This document shows positions 7,435-16,143 of a stretch of 32,045 bases of DNA, piece after piece. The notes under the pieces were generated by a model, which was not told where the DNA came from, did not search any database, and saw only the letters and a program-made list of their open reading frames with translations. The position numbers and the translations under genes are program-made. Within the stretch, counting starts at the first letter, position 1; every line of letters begins with the position of its first letter. This stretch comes from Anaerolineae bacterium (GTDB lineage Bacteria; Chloroflexota; Anaerolineae; J102): NCBI GenBank assembly GCA_026991225.1, contig JALXCB010000199.1, forward strand, positions 1-32,045, read 5' to 3'.

Positions 7435-8090
7435 AGAGCGCCATTTTTTATAGCGACGCCTATCATCAGATTGAGAACCGGGTCAAGGATTTCATCAATA
7501 GGCATCCAGCATTTCTGTCATCTCGGTCCATGGACAGCCCGCGAGCGGTGGGGGACGCCATCGAGTCCATTATTCGGGATGAGTTCGATCAAATCTTGGG
7601 CGATCTCAGTCAGGAATACTCGGCGCAATTCGCCCGGCGAGCAATGGCCGATATCGCCTTTACTGATCACGAGGGGCTGTATTACATTGTCGATGTCAAG
7701 ACCCATTGCACCGATACCCGTTTCAACATGCCCAATTTGACCTCGGTACAGCGTTTGGCTCGATTTTATGAAGATGATTCCAACTATTTTGTCATTCTCC
7801 TGATCGAATATCATATTGAAACGCGTCCGGTTGTCACCAATGTCATCTTTGTCCCCATTGAATTCCTGGGGTGGGATTGCTTGACGATTGGCGCTTTGGG
7901 ATGGGGGCAAATCCAGATCGCCAACGCCAAGCACATCACGATAAACGCCGGTTACTCTCGTAAGCGATGGATGCTCGAACTTTGTGATGCTGTTCTGGCC
8001 TTTTATCCGCGCGAGATCGCCAAAATCCAGGAACGCATATCTTATTTCGAGAAAGTTCGTGAATTTTGGCAATCGAAGGAAAAAGACTGA
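7431..8090 (+). CDS. Probable type II restriction endonuclease, PD-(D/E)XK fold
   Basis: A 219-residue protein translationally coupled to the methyltransferase by an ATGA overlap. A PD-(D/E)XK nuclease core is readable: D74 in 'MADIAF', then after 13 residues D88-V-K90 in 'YYIVDVKTH', with E45 in the preceding helix ('GDAIESIIRDEF') as a likely extra metal ligand. Length fits a stand-alone type II enzyme. Context (partner methyltransferase, shared low-GC composition) strongly supports a restriction role. I do not recognise a named specificity family. The stop codon TGA (8088-8090) lies at the edge of the 8-bp target duplication of MITE copy 2, so the element landed immediately behind the gene without damaging it. 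Confidence 0.8.
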   Translation: MKSAIFYSDAYHQIENRVKDFINRHPAFLSSRSMDSPRAVGDAIESIIRDEFDQILGDLSQEYSAQFARRAMADIAFTDHEGLYYIVDVKTHCTDTRFNMPNLTSVQRLARFYEDDSNYFVILLIEYHIETRPVVTNVIFVPIEFLGWDCLTIGALGWGQIQIANAKHITINAGYSRKRWMLELCDAVLAFYPREIAKIQERISYFEKVREFWQSKEKD

Positions 8091-8096
8091 TTAAAT

Positions 8097-8250
8097 GTAA
8101 CTACTAAGGTATCGCGACCACTTTTTGCCACGAAGACACGAAGAAAAGCGAAGGCACGACGTATTTTTCATTATTTTTCCTTCGTGTCTTCGAAAAACTT
8201 CGAGCCTTCGTGGCTTTTGGTGGTCTAAAGTCAAGTACGTTAGCAGTTAC
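8097..8250 (-). mobile_element. 154-bp MITE, copy 2 (inverted)
   Basis: Same element as at 3888-4041 in opposite orientation, again exactly 154 bp. On the plus strand it begins GTAACTACTAA (one mismatch to the other end) and ends TTAGCAGTTAC. It is flanked by a perfect 8-bp duplication GATTAAAT (8089-8096 and 8251-8258). Removing the element and one duplication would leave the restriction gene stop about 18 bp from the ATG of the DUF2298 gene. Confidence 0.9.
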
Positions 8251-8270
8251 GATTAAATCCATCAAATACC

Positions 8271-11200
8271 ATGACCACGATTCGCCGCCTCTTCCCTTAC
8301 CTCCTCCTCGCCCTCATCTTGCTGGTGGGGTTTGCGTTGCGCACGTTCAACGTGGATTGGGCCGACGGGCAGCTTCCCCATCCCGACGAGCGCTCCACCG
8401 TCGCTTTCTTCGCGCCTACCATCCACTGGCCCGAGGACGCCTCCCTCATCCTCGACGTGGACCACTCCCCGCTCAATCCCTTCAATGACCCGGGCAGCGG
8501 CCGCAAGCGCTCCTACACCTACGGGCACTTCCCCCTCTACCTGCTGGTGATCACGGCCCGCCAGACCCCGAAACTGGCCCCGCTGGCCGAAAAGCTGGGC
8601 GCGCCCGAAAAGATCGTGACGATGATGCAGCAGGCGGATGGCGTGCCCGGTTACGCCTGGGTGGGCCGGGTGTTGGTGGCCATCTTCGACACGCTGACCA
8701 TCCTCTTCCTGTTCCTCATCGGCAAACGTCTGTGGGGCGTGCACGCGGGCCTGCTGGCCGCGGCCTTTGCCGCGTTCACCGTCCAGCAGATTCAACTGTC
8801 CCACTTCTTCGCGGTGGATCCCATCTCCGCTGCGTTCGTGGTCATCACCATCTACTTCGCCATCAAGATGCTGGACACGGGCGGCTGGGGATATACTTTG
8901 CTCACGGGCGTCATGGCGGGGCTGGCCGTGGCGTCCAAGTTCAGCGCCATGCCCGTGCTGGCCGCGCCCGTCATCGCGGGCGGGCTGCTCACCTGGCGGC
9001 AGGCGAAGTCGGATGATAGGACGAAGACGCCCGGCTGGTTGCTGGCCGCGGCCGCGTTGGTCGTCGCGTTTATCGCATTTTTCGTCACCTCGCCCTTCGC
9101 CATCCTCGATTGGAAATCCTTCCACCAGTTCGTGATCAAAGAACAGGGTGCCATGGTCCGGGGCGAGGCCGATCTCCCCTACACTCGCCAGTATCGGGGC
9201 ACGACGCCCTATCTCTACTTCATCGAACAGCAGGTGTTGTGGGGCATGGGCATCCTGCTGGGGCTGGTGGGATGGTTGGGATTTGGCTGGGCCATGGTGC
9301 GAGCCATCCTGGGCAGGGCCCAGGCTGGCGTGTGGATCATCCTGGCCTGGCTGGTTCCCTACTTCTTGGTTACGGGCGGTTTTCTGGCCAAATTCAATCG
9401 CTACATGGCGCCGGTGGATCCATTGTTGAGTCTGTTGGGGGCGGGGATGCTGTGGTCGCTGGCGGTGTGGGTGGCAGGAAGGAAGAGTAATCAGTTATCA
9501 GTAATCAGTGATCCGTCTTCAGAGGAAGAAGGACAGAACGACGCACACTCAATACCCAATACCCAATATCCTAATCCTAATCCTGATCCTGATCCTGATC
9601 CTGATCCCAATCCCCCCATCGCTGAACCCATCCCCGAATCCGTGTACACCGCGCCCGAACGTCGGGCCAAGCGTCTCTTCTGGGCCATGGGGCTGATCGT
9701 GCTCATCCCCACCATCCTCTGGGCCCTGGCCTTCGTCAATGGCGTCTATCGCACCGAACACCCATTCATCACCGCGTCCAAGTGGATGTATGCAAACATC
9801 CCCGACGGCAGCACGATTATCACTGAGCACTGGGAGGAGGGCATGCCCCTGAACCTGCCCATTCCGGGCGGGTATCCGGCCGCGCACGACTGGAAGAGCG
9901 TGACCATGCCCATGTATGAGGAGGACACGCCGCAGAAGTTCGAGATCATCAAGCAAAACATGCGGGAAGGGGATTATTACGTGCTGGCCACGAAACGGCT
10001 CTACGGCGCCCTACCCCACCTGCCCCAACGCTATCCCATGAGCATCGAGTTCTACAAGCTGCTGTTCGAGGGCAAGCTGGGCTATGAGCTGGTGGGCGAT
10101 TTCCACACCTACCCCAAGTTGCTCGGCATCGAAATTCCCGACCAGAGTGCGGACGAAAGCTTCTGGGTCTACGACCATCCCCGCACGCTCATCTTCAAGA
10201 AGGTGCGGGACCTGAGCGATGAGGAATGGGATCAGCTTCTGGGCGGGCTGTGGGAAAAGGCCATTCCCTACTACACGGGGGATGAGAAGTCGGGCGGGCT
10301 GTTGAGCAAGCTGACCTTGGGCCTGCTGGGGGGCAAAAAGCAGCCTGGGGAGCCGAAAGAAGAGAAAAATTTGCTCCTGGATCAACCCGTGGACACGCTG
10401 CCCGACGTGGGGCGGGTGGCCTGGAACCCACTGCGGGAGAGCAGTCTGGCTTCGGTGATCGTCTGGTGGCTGGCGCTGCTGGGATTGCAGATACTGGCCT
10501 GGCCCGTGGCCTTCACGGTCTTCGGCAGCCTGCGGGACCGGGGCTACGCGTTCGCGCGGGCGCTGGGGCTCATTCTTCTGGCCTGGGTGAGCTGGATGCT
10601 GGCCTCCTCCCACCTCCTCATCAACAACCTCCTGCCGTATATCATCGCTCTCGTCCTGCTGGCGTTGCTGTCCTTCCTGCTGTGGCGGCGGCAGCGGGAA
10701 GCCATGGCCGCGTTCTGGCGGGAGCGACGGGGACTCATTCTCATCCTGGAAGGCGTATTCACCGCGGCCTTCCTCTTCTTCGTATTCATCCGCCTGCTGA
10801 ATCCCGACCTGTGGCAGCCCTGGTTCGGGGGCGAGAAGTTCATGGAGTTTGCGTTCCTGAATGCGGTGTTGAAGACGCCCTACTTCCCGCCCTACGATCC
10901 CTACTACGCGGGCGGGATCATGAATTACTATTACTATGGCTACCAGCTCCTGGCCGTCCTCATCAAATTGACGGGGTTGAAGCCCACCATTGCCTTCAAT
11001 CTGGCCATCCCCACCCTCTTCGCCCTGACCTTTACGGGCGTGTTCAGCCTGGCCTACACCCTGGCGCCCCGACTGCGGGGCCGGGCGCAATCCTGGCAGG
11101 ATGGGCTGGGCGCGGGGCTGCTGGCGGGCGTCATCGTGGCGGTGATGAGCAATCTGGAGGGCGGCCTGGCTCTCATTCGTAATCTGGCGCAGGTCAGCCC

Positions 11201-13157
11201 CAGCCAGTTTACCGCCACCTTTCCCGGGCTGCAGACCCTGGTGCGGGCCGCGGCCGCCATTCCCGCGGTGTTGGCGGGCAACGTGCAGCCTCCCACCTAC
11301 AACTACTGGGATATCTCCCGCGTCATCCCGTATACTATCAACGAATTCCCCTACTGGTCCTTCCTCTTCGCGGACCTGCATCCGCACATGATGGGGATTC
11401 CCTTTACCGTGTTGTTCCTGGCGCTGGCATATCAGTTGCTGGCGAATGGCTCGCGAAGCGAGAGGACAGTATTCAGTGTTCAGTATTCAGTGTTCAGTGA
11501 GCAGGGGGCGGATGCGTCACTGAACACTGAACACTCATCTCCCCAAGAGGAGTCGTCCCTGCCCGATGCCGCAATTCCCTCATCTGAGGATACATCTTCA
11601 TCTTCACTGAACACTGAAAACTCCACCCCTTCGCCCGAGCTGGAACTCCCATCTCGTCCCTGGGCCGCGTTTCTGCTCATGCCTTTCGTGCTGGGCGCGA
11701 TTGGGGCCACGAACACCTGGGACCTGCCCACTTACCTGGGGCTGGGCGCATTGGTCTGGCTGCTGCGAGAGTGGCGGATGCAAAGACGCATTCGCCTGAT
11801 CCGCACCCTTCTCTTCATCCTCTACCTGGCGGGCGCGTCCATTCTCCTCTACCTGCCCTTCTACAGTCACTACACCACCGTTTTCCAGACGGGCGTGGCC
11901 CTGACTTATGCCAAGACGGATCCGGGCGCGTGGCTGCGCATCTGGGGCTTTTTCGTCTTCGTCGCCATCAGCTATTTCGTGGTGATGCTGATTTATCGCC
12001 CGGGCGACGTGCTGGGCCTGGCCTGGCTCTCGGGCCTGTTCCGCCACTTCGATCGCAGCGCCCGCTTTCTCGATCACTTCGAGGCACTGGTCGCCCGCCG
12101 CTGGGATTTGCCCTTCACGCAGGCGGTGATGGCGCTGACCGTGGTGGCCGCGGGCGTGCTGGCTGCATTTGGCTATTGGGTCATCGCCCTGCTGCTGGCG
12201 CTGGTGGTTTTCATCGGATTGTTCCTTTTCCGGCAGAAGGCCGACCCCGCGGATCAGTTCGTCAATGCGCTCTTCTTCACGGGCCTGCTGATTCTGTTGG
12301 GCGTGGAGATCGTCTATCTCAAAGATTTCCTGTGCGGCTGCGGGCCCGGTTTCTTCAGCAAAACCCACGGCGAATGGTATCGCATGAACACGCTATTCAA
12401 GTTCTACATCCAGGCGTGGGTGATCCTGGGCGTGGCCGCGGGCGCGGCCTTGCCCTGGATGGTGGATCTCACGCAAAGGCGCAAAGGCGCAAAGGGGGAA
12501 AAGGGCGCGTCGGTCTGGCGCTGGGTGTGGCTAATTACGCTAGGGGTTTTGTTTGCGCTGGGGCTGGTGTTCCTGGTTCTGGGAACGAAAAGCCGGGTCA
12601 ATGACCGGTTCCCTGGCCCGCGGCCCCCTCGCAACACCCTGGACGGCATGGCTTACATGACCGTAGGCCGTTATAACTGGCCCGATAACAGTCACACCAT
12701 CGAACTGAAGTACGACTATGACGCCATCCGCTGGCTGCAAGAGCATGTGACGGGGACGCCCGTAGTGGCGGAAGCGCCTGCCAGTTGGTATGAGGTGAAC
12801 GGACGCAGTGTGGGTTACGATTATTATCGGGCGGGCGGGCTGCGCGTCGGCTCCATGACGGGCCTGCCCATCCTGCTGGGCCAGCATCAGGGGGAACAGC
12901 GTTACGGCTGGCAGGTGGGCCAGCGGGAGCAGATCGCCCGCGAGTTCTGGCAGACCACCGACCTGAACCGCCTGCGTCAGCTCATCGACCAGCTTCACAT
13001 CGATTACGTCTACGTAGGCCAGCTCGAACGCATCCTCTTCTCCCCCGAACAGCTGGCCAAGTTCGACGCGCTGGTGCAATCGGGCGAGGCCGAGGTCGTC
13101 TACCAGAATCCCGGGGTGACTATCTATCGCATCATACGGTGGGAACAGTCACCATGA
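8271..13157 (+). CDS. Giant GT-C/DUF2298 (Chlor_Arch_YYY) membrane protein
   Basis: A 1628-residue polytopic membrane protein. The N-terminal half is GT-C glycosyltransferase-like: an initial helix ('YLLLALILLVGFALRTF') is followed by an extracytoplasmic loop with the acidic 'HPDER' pair typical of lipid-phosphate-sugar-dependent enzymes, then many helices. The second half, from about residue 730, repeats this design and carries the run of tyrosines 'MNYYYYGYQ' (about 884-892) that names the Chlor_Arch_YYY/DUF2298 domain, known in Chloroflexota and archaea. A soluble C-terminal part follows from about 1450. The likely role is transfer of sugars to proteins or lipids outside the membrane; donor and acceptor are unknown. 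Three loops (about residues 406-450, 1063-1123 and 1401-1411) are encoded by short tandem repeats like those between genes. No Shine-Dalgarno precedes the ATG. Confidence 0.88.
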   Translation: MTTIRRLFPYLLLALILLVGFALRTFNVDWADGQLPHPDERSTVAFFAPTIHWPEDASLILDVDHSPLNPFNDPGSGRKRSYTYGHFPLYLLVITARQTPKLAPLAEKLGAPEKIVTMMQQADGVPGYAWVGRVLVAIFDTLTILFLFLIGKRLWGVHAGLLAAAFAAFTVQQIQLSHFFAVDPISAAFVVITIYFAIKMLDTGGWGYTLLTGVMAGLAVASKFSAMPVLAAPVIAGGLLTWRQAKSDDRTKTPGWLLAAAALVVAFIAFFVTSPFAILDWKSFHQFVIKEQGAMVRGEADLPYTRQYRGTTPYLYFIEQQVLWGMGILLGLVGWLGFGWAMVRAILGRAQAGVWIILAWLVPYFLVTGGFLAKFNRYMAPVDPLLSLLGAGMLWSLAVWVAGRKSNQLSVISDPSSEEEGQNDAHSIPNTQYPNPNPDPDPDPDPNPPIAEPIPESVYTAPERRAKRLFWAMGLIVLIPTILWALAFVNGVYRTEHPFITASKWMYANIPDGSTIITEHWEEGMPLNLPIPGGYPAAHDWKSVTMPMYEEDTPQKFEIIKQNMREGDYYVLATKRLYGALPHLPQRYPMSIEFYKLLFEGKLGYELVGDFHTYPKLLGIEIPDQSADESFWVYDHPRTLIFKKVRDLSDEEWDQLLGGLWEKAIPYYTGDEKSGGLLSKLTLGLLGGKKQPGEPKEEKNLLLDQPVDTLPDVGRVAWNPLRESSLASVIVWWLALLGLQILAWPVAFTVFGSLRDRGYAFARALGLILLAWVSWMLASSHLLINNLLPYIIALVLLALLSFLLWRRQREAMAAFWRERRGLILILEGVFTAAFLFFVFIRLLNPDLWQPWFGGEKFMEFAFLNAVLKTPYFPPYDPYYAGGIMNYYYYGYQLLAVLIKLTGLKPTIAFNLAIPTLFALTFTGVFSLAYTLAPRLRGRAQSWQDGLGAGLLAGVIVAVMSNLEGGLALIRNLAQVSPSQFTATFPGLQTLVRAAAAIPAVLAGNVQPPTYNYWDISRVIPYTINEFPYWSFLFADLHPHMMGIPFTVLFLALAYQLLANGSRSERTVFSVQYSVFSEQGADASLNTEHSSPQEESSLPDAAIPSSEDTSSSSLNTENSTPSPELELPSRPWAAFLLMPFVLGAIGATNTWDLPTYLGLGALVWLLREWRMQRRIRLIRTLLFILYLAGASILLYLPFYSHYTTVFQTGVALTYAKTDPGAWLRIWGFFVFVAISYFVVMLIYRPGDVLGLAWLSGLFRHFDRSARFLDHFEALVARRWDLPFTQAVMALTVVAAGVLAAFGYWVIALLLALVVFIGLFLFRQKADPADQFVNALFFTGLLILLGVEIVYLKDFLCGCGPGFFSKTHGEWYRMNTLFKFYIQAWVILGVAAGAALPWMVDLTQRRKGAKGEKGASVWRWVWLITLGVLFALGLVFLVLGTKSRVNDRFPGPRPPRNTLDGMAYMTVGRYNWPDNSHTIELKYDYDAIRWLQEHVTGTPVVAEAPASWYEVNGRSVGYDYYRAGGLRVGSMTGLPILLGQHQGEQRYGWQVGQREQIAREFWQTTDLNRLRQLIDQLHIDYVYVGQLERILFSPEQLAKFDALVQSGEAEVVYQNPGVTIYRIIRWEQSP
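9488..9513. repeat. In-gene heptamer array (TCAGTNA)
   Basis: TCAGTTA, TCAGTAA, TCAGTGA: the reverse complement of the ACTGATN heptamers found between genes elsewhere. It encodes 'SNQLSVISD' in a loop of the DUF2298 protein. Confidence 0.75.
9550..9615. repeat. In-gene CAATACC heptamers and ATCCYR hexamers
   Basis: CAATACC-type heptamers followed by (ATCCTA)2 (ATCCTG)4 ATCCCA (9568-9609). Translated as 'NPNPDPDPDPDPNPP' in the same hydrophilic loop. The hexamer matches the array in the signal peptide at 18915-18968, read there in another frame. Confidence 0.85.
11467..11620. repeat. In-gene CAGTRTT / ACTGAAC heptamers
   Basis: CAGTATT and CAGTGTT alternate four times (11467-11494), then the complementary ACTGAAC units occur at 11519-11532 and 11606-11619. 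The two sets can pair with each other. They encode a Ser/Glu-rich loop ('FSVQYSVFSEQ', 'SLNTEHSS', 'SLNTENST'). Confidence 0.8.
12471..12498. repeat. In-gene GCAAAGGC repeat
   Basis: ACGCAAAGGCGCAAAGGCGCAAAG, encoding 'TQRRKGAKGEKG' between two predicted membrane helices. I recognise this word as a common intergenic repeat type. Confidence 0.6.
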
Positions 13158-13204
13158 GCGTCGGCTCACCACATAACGACGAAAATAAAAATGCAGTTTG
13201 CCGG

Positions 13205-13285
13205 TATGCAGGCAGCAAGTGGCAGGTGGCAGGTGGAGAGAGCGCAGATTCCTACTGATTACTGATCACTGATAACTGATTACTC
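13205..13285. repeat. Intergenic GGCAGGT and ACTGATN arrays
   Basis: GCAAGTGGCAGGTGGCAGGTGG is followed by ACTGATT, ACTGATC, ACTGATA, ACTGATT. The first word recurs inverted at about 21309-21330. This fills most of the 162-bp gap; no promoter stands out. Confidence 0.7.
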
Positions 13286-13307
13286 TATTTACGGAACAAT
13301 TGTCAGC

Positions 13308-13313
13308 AAGGAG
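13308..13313 (+). promoter_or_regulatory. Shine-Dalgarno site of the pRiA4b-like gene
   Basis: AAGGAG, 6-7 bases before the ATG at 13320, fixing that start. Confidence 0.7.
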
Positions 13314-13319
13314 ATATCC

Positions 13320-14666
13320 ATGTCCCAACAAAATGAAATCACCTTTCGCGAGGTCATCCAGCGGGTCGTTTCGGAATTAACCGGGCCTATCTCCATGGAT
13401 GAATTCGTCCGCCGCGTGCTGGAAATCCGGCCTTCGATAGCGAAAAACCCCCGCCAATCGGTTACTCAGGTCCTTTGGGAACATGAGGGCACGATTTTGA
13501 CGCGTCTTGATAGGAACACCATCGTCCCCTTGCATGCGGTGATGCCGGGCGTACGATTTCGTTGGCTGCTGTCGAGAGAGGAAGCCGAACAAGGAGCGCT
13601 GCGCCTTAACCCCACCTTTTTCGGTTATCTGCCGCGAAGCGCGGATCCCGCCTCCATGCTCTCCCTTATTGATGAACATGGAAAGGAGATAAAAGTCCGG
13701 AGGGCCGCACTGCAGACGGATTTGAGAAAGGAAATAGAGGAACTCGCCGAAAATCTCCCCATCCCCGTAGACGACATACCCGATGAAATCCTCCAAAATA
13801 CGTATCCTGCCTTGGATCTGGCAGACTGGATGCGAGCGCATCAAGTCGAAGAGGGAGACAGCATCTTGTTTACGATTGTTGAATGGGGCGAGACGCGCCG
13901 CGCTTTCCAGATCGCCCATGAACCTTATGCTCAGATAGAGCCTCATTTCGAACACATTTTTGAACAAAGCCGCCTGATGGAATCGACGCTCTTCGATATG
14001 CTGGAACACGAACATGATGAGGCCCTTTGGATGCACCACGCGATCCCGCGGATGCACGTGATCCTCGATGGTCCTCGAGACCTGCCCGGACTTCATTGGA
14101 CAACAGCGGTCATCGCCGGAAACCGCATGCTGTTTGACGATTTGTTTATCTTCTATGCCGATTCCCGGCGCGGGCTGGCTATGTTGGGTGTGGACTCAGT
14201 TCTCGACCTCTACCACGAAGATGCTGAAGCGCCTCAAGAAACAAATCGAGTGTTACGATTCAAAGTATGGTATCGACGCAAAAAATCCCGATGGGAACGG
14301 ATTGAGATTCGAGAGGATCAGACGTTTTATGAGTTGGATGCCATCATCCGACTGGCCTTTGACCATGACCCCGGCGATCACTTGGGCGGGTTTTGGAAAT
14401 GGATTCGACGGGATGAAACCAAACGCTTTCGGAAAGTTTCTGTGGGCGTAGTCTATCCCTTCTTCCCTGATGCTACTGCCATTAATGACCGGACTCTTTC
14501 TGAGTTAAGGCTAGAAGTGGGCGACCAGTTGCTCTATGTCTATGACTTCGGCGATTGGGTGGAACACATTCTGGAGTTAGAAGCCATCGAAGAGCTTGAG
14601 CCGAAGGTCACCTATCCCCGGGTGCTTCCCAAGCCCCGTGGACGCGGTCGCAAGCGGGTTTCATAA
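13320..14666 (+). CDS. pRiA4b ORF-3-like domain protein with N-terminal winged-helix region
   Basis: A 448-residue protein. The C-terminal part (about 315-430) has the plasmid pRiA4b ORF-3-like pattern: 'LRFKVWYRRKKSRWERIEI' with 'TFYELDAIIRLAF' and 'GDQLLYVYDFGDWVEHILELE', the last being the strongest signature. The N-terminal 100 residues ('VIQRVVSELTGPISMDEFVRRVLEIRP', 'QVLWEHEGTILTRLDRNTIVPL') look like a winged helix related to HARE-HTH. The family is common on plasmids and as passenger genes of mobile elements, but its function is unknown; DNA or nucleic-acid binding is a reasonable inference. It has a good Shine-Dalgarno, and its composition is more A+T-rich than the preceding gene. 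It is convergent with the next gene. No transposase is nearby. Confidence 0.8.
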   Translation: MSQQNEITFREVIQRVVSELTGPISMDEFVRRVLEIRPSIAKNPRQSVTQVLWEHEGTILTRLDRNTIVPLHAVMPGVRFRWLLSREEAEQGALRLNPTFFGYLPRSADPASMLSLIDEHGKEIKVRRAALQTDLRKEIEELAENLPIPVDDIPDEILQNTYPALDLADWMRAHQVEEGDSILFTIVEWGETRRAFQIAHEPYAQIEPHFEHIFEQSRLMESTLFDMLEHEHDEALWMHHAIPRMHVILDGPRDLPGLHWTTAVIAGNRMLFDDLFIFYADSRRGLAMLGVDSVLDLYHEDAEAPQETNRVLRFKVWYRRKKSRWERIEIREDQTFYELDAIIRLAFDHDPGDHLGGFWKWIRRDETKRFRKVSVGVVYPFFPDATAINDRTLSELRLEVGDQLLYVYDFGDWVEHILELEAIEELEPKVTYPRVLPKPRGRGRKRVS

Positions 14667-14765
14667 GGCGATTCAGGGTGGCATCTTCACATAGCAGGCG
14701 CCACGAGCGGTAGCTCGCCGATACGGACGAAAATGACGGGGTGCGCAGCCCCGTAAACTGGTAGA

Positions 14766-14825
14766 CCAGGAAACCAGGGAAACCGGGCCGATTCGCTCAT
14801 TCGCCCGGTCTACTGGTTTTCCTGG
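14766..14825. repeat. Imperfect inverted repeat between convergent genes
   Basis: Arms of 23 bp (14766-14788 and 14803-14825; about four mismatches) starting CCAGGAAA and ending CCGGGC, with a 14-base centre. It lies between two gene ends and may act as a weak bidirectional terminator, although no T-run follows. Confidence 0.55.
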
Positions 14826-14835
14826 TTCGCCAACG

Positions 14836-16065
14836 CTATTTCCCAAGTGAACGTTTTTCGTTCCACGGCCAAAACAGGGTCAGGGCCATCACTGCGGCCA
14901 GCACAATAATGACGCTTGCCCAGGCGGCGATGGCCAGGAATGTGCGCCCCGAAAGGGGCAGCCAGGGCGCGAAGCCCCCTGCCAGCAACGCCAGCCACAT
15001 CAGACCCACCCCAAGCATCCACAAACCTTCCATCCAGCGCCGTCGCGTCTCATTTCCAAATTGGGCGATGAGCAGGCCCATCAAAGCGCTGGAGGCCCAC
15101 ACCAACAACATATCGTGCAGATAGAAGATGCGCAGCGCGCCCACGCCCCATTGCCAGACGGCAGGGACGAACATCATTACGGCGGCCCCTATCTGCACCA
15201 CCAACCCCAGCATCCCGAATCTCACCAGCCGGGGCAGAACGCCCCAATTCCGCCAGAATTGCCAGAGATACAGGGCTACGAACGCCGCCACAACCAGGTT
15301 TGCCAGCGCCGCCAGCCAATACATGGCCGGGGTGAGCATGTCGGGCGGCATGCCCAGCAGGAAGGTGGGGATGATGAATAGCGCCAGGGAAGCGACGGGC
15401 AACCAACGTCCGGGCGTCACATCTTTTTCGCCCAACCGGGCCCAAATGGCCCCAAAGAGGGCCAGCAGCAGCCATCCCGAGGTGAACAGATCCAGGAAAA
15501 GATGCAGGAAGAGATGCTTTACAAAGGGATTTTCGATCTTCATCGCCAATAACGCTGGCTCGGCCATGGCGCCCAAGCTGGCGAGAAAGAGCAAAATCAC
15601 CGCCCAATTCCACAAGCGCAAGGCCAGAGCGCGCTCTTTGACGCCATGCACCATCCGGACGTATAACCCCATGAACCAGAACCAGGTCAGGCCCGCAAAA
15701 CCGGCGCTCATCGCGCCCAGGGGCAGTTGGGCTGAGCCAATGGTTGTGGATTTGTAGCCGTTGGGCCAGAACGCGGGAAGTTGGAGGAGGGAGAAGATGA
15801 AGGTGGCGGCCATCTGCCAACGTACGCCGCGAGGCAGCTTGCGCCCCGTCAATCCTGGTAGATGATGCCAGATGAGCGCCATCAACGCCAGGATAGTCCA
15901 ACCGAACATGGTATGGCTGTGGGCGTGCACGACGTTTCGGATTTCACCCCAGCCCGCGGGCATGCCGTAGACCAGCGCAAACCGCAAAAGCGAGCCCGTG
16001 GATCCTGCCAGGACCAGAATCAAAATGGCGAGAAACGCATATTTGCGAAAGAAGGTTCGAGGCAT
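14836..16065 (-). CDS. Polytopic membrane protein, distantly haem-copper oxidase subunit I-like
   Basis: A 409-residue protein with about 11-12 predicted membrane helices and no signal peptide beyond the first helix ('FLAILILVLAGSTGSLLRFAL'). The first loop and second helix hold a histidine cluster 'VVHAHSHTMFGWTILALMALIWHH' (H47, H49, H51, H67, H68), and later helices hold 'HLFLHLFLDLFTSGWLL' and 'IFYLHDMLLVW'. An 'AHSH...GW' pair in helix 2 is reminiscent of short, divergent relatives of cbb3-type oxidase or nitric oxide reductase subunit I. The classical copper-binding histidine set is not obvious, so haem binding without oxidase activity is possible. No partner subunits are adjacent. The assignment is tentative. 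Confidence 0.55.
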   Translation of the reverse strand: MPRTFFRKYAFLAILILVLAGSTGSLLRFALVYGMPAGWGEIRNVVHAHSHTMFGWTILALMALIWHHLPGLTGRKLPRGVRWQMAATFIFSLLQLPAFWPNGYKSTTIGSAQLPLGAMSAGFAGLTWFWFMGLYVRMVHGVKERALALRLWNWAVILLFLASLGAMAEPALLAMKIENPFVKHLFLHLFLDLFTSGWLLLALFGAIWARLGEKDVTPGRWLPVASLALFIIPTFLLGMPPDMLTPAMYWLAALANLVVAAFVALYLWQFWRNWGVLPRLVRFGMLGLVVQIGAAVMMFVPAVWQWGVGALRIFYLHDMLLVWASSALMGLLIAQFGNETRRRWMEGLWMLGVGLMWLALLAGGFAPWLPLSGRTFLAIAAWASVIIVLAAVMALTLFWPWNEKRSLGK

Positions 16066-16143
16066 GATGTGTCGTTGGCGTCTGTGAAGAAGTGGGAGGC
16101 CAAAGAAAGGGAGCGTGCGTGGAAAACGCTGCGCTCCTGCTAT

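Noticed and set aside
3880-8258. The inverted MITE pair as ends of a 4.4-kb composite transposon
   Set aside because: Each copy has its own, different 8-bp duplication, so they inserted independently; the segment includes the core gene lepA.
10011-11387. Open frame of 458 codons on the minus strand within the DUF2298 gene
   Set aside because: Antisense to a recognised membrane protein, and it lacks any domain.
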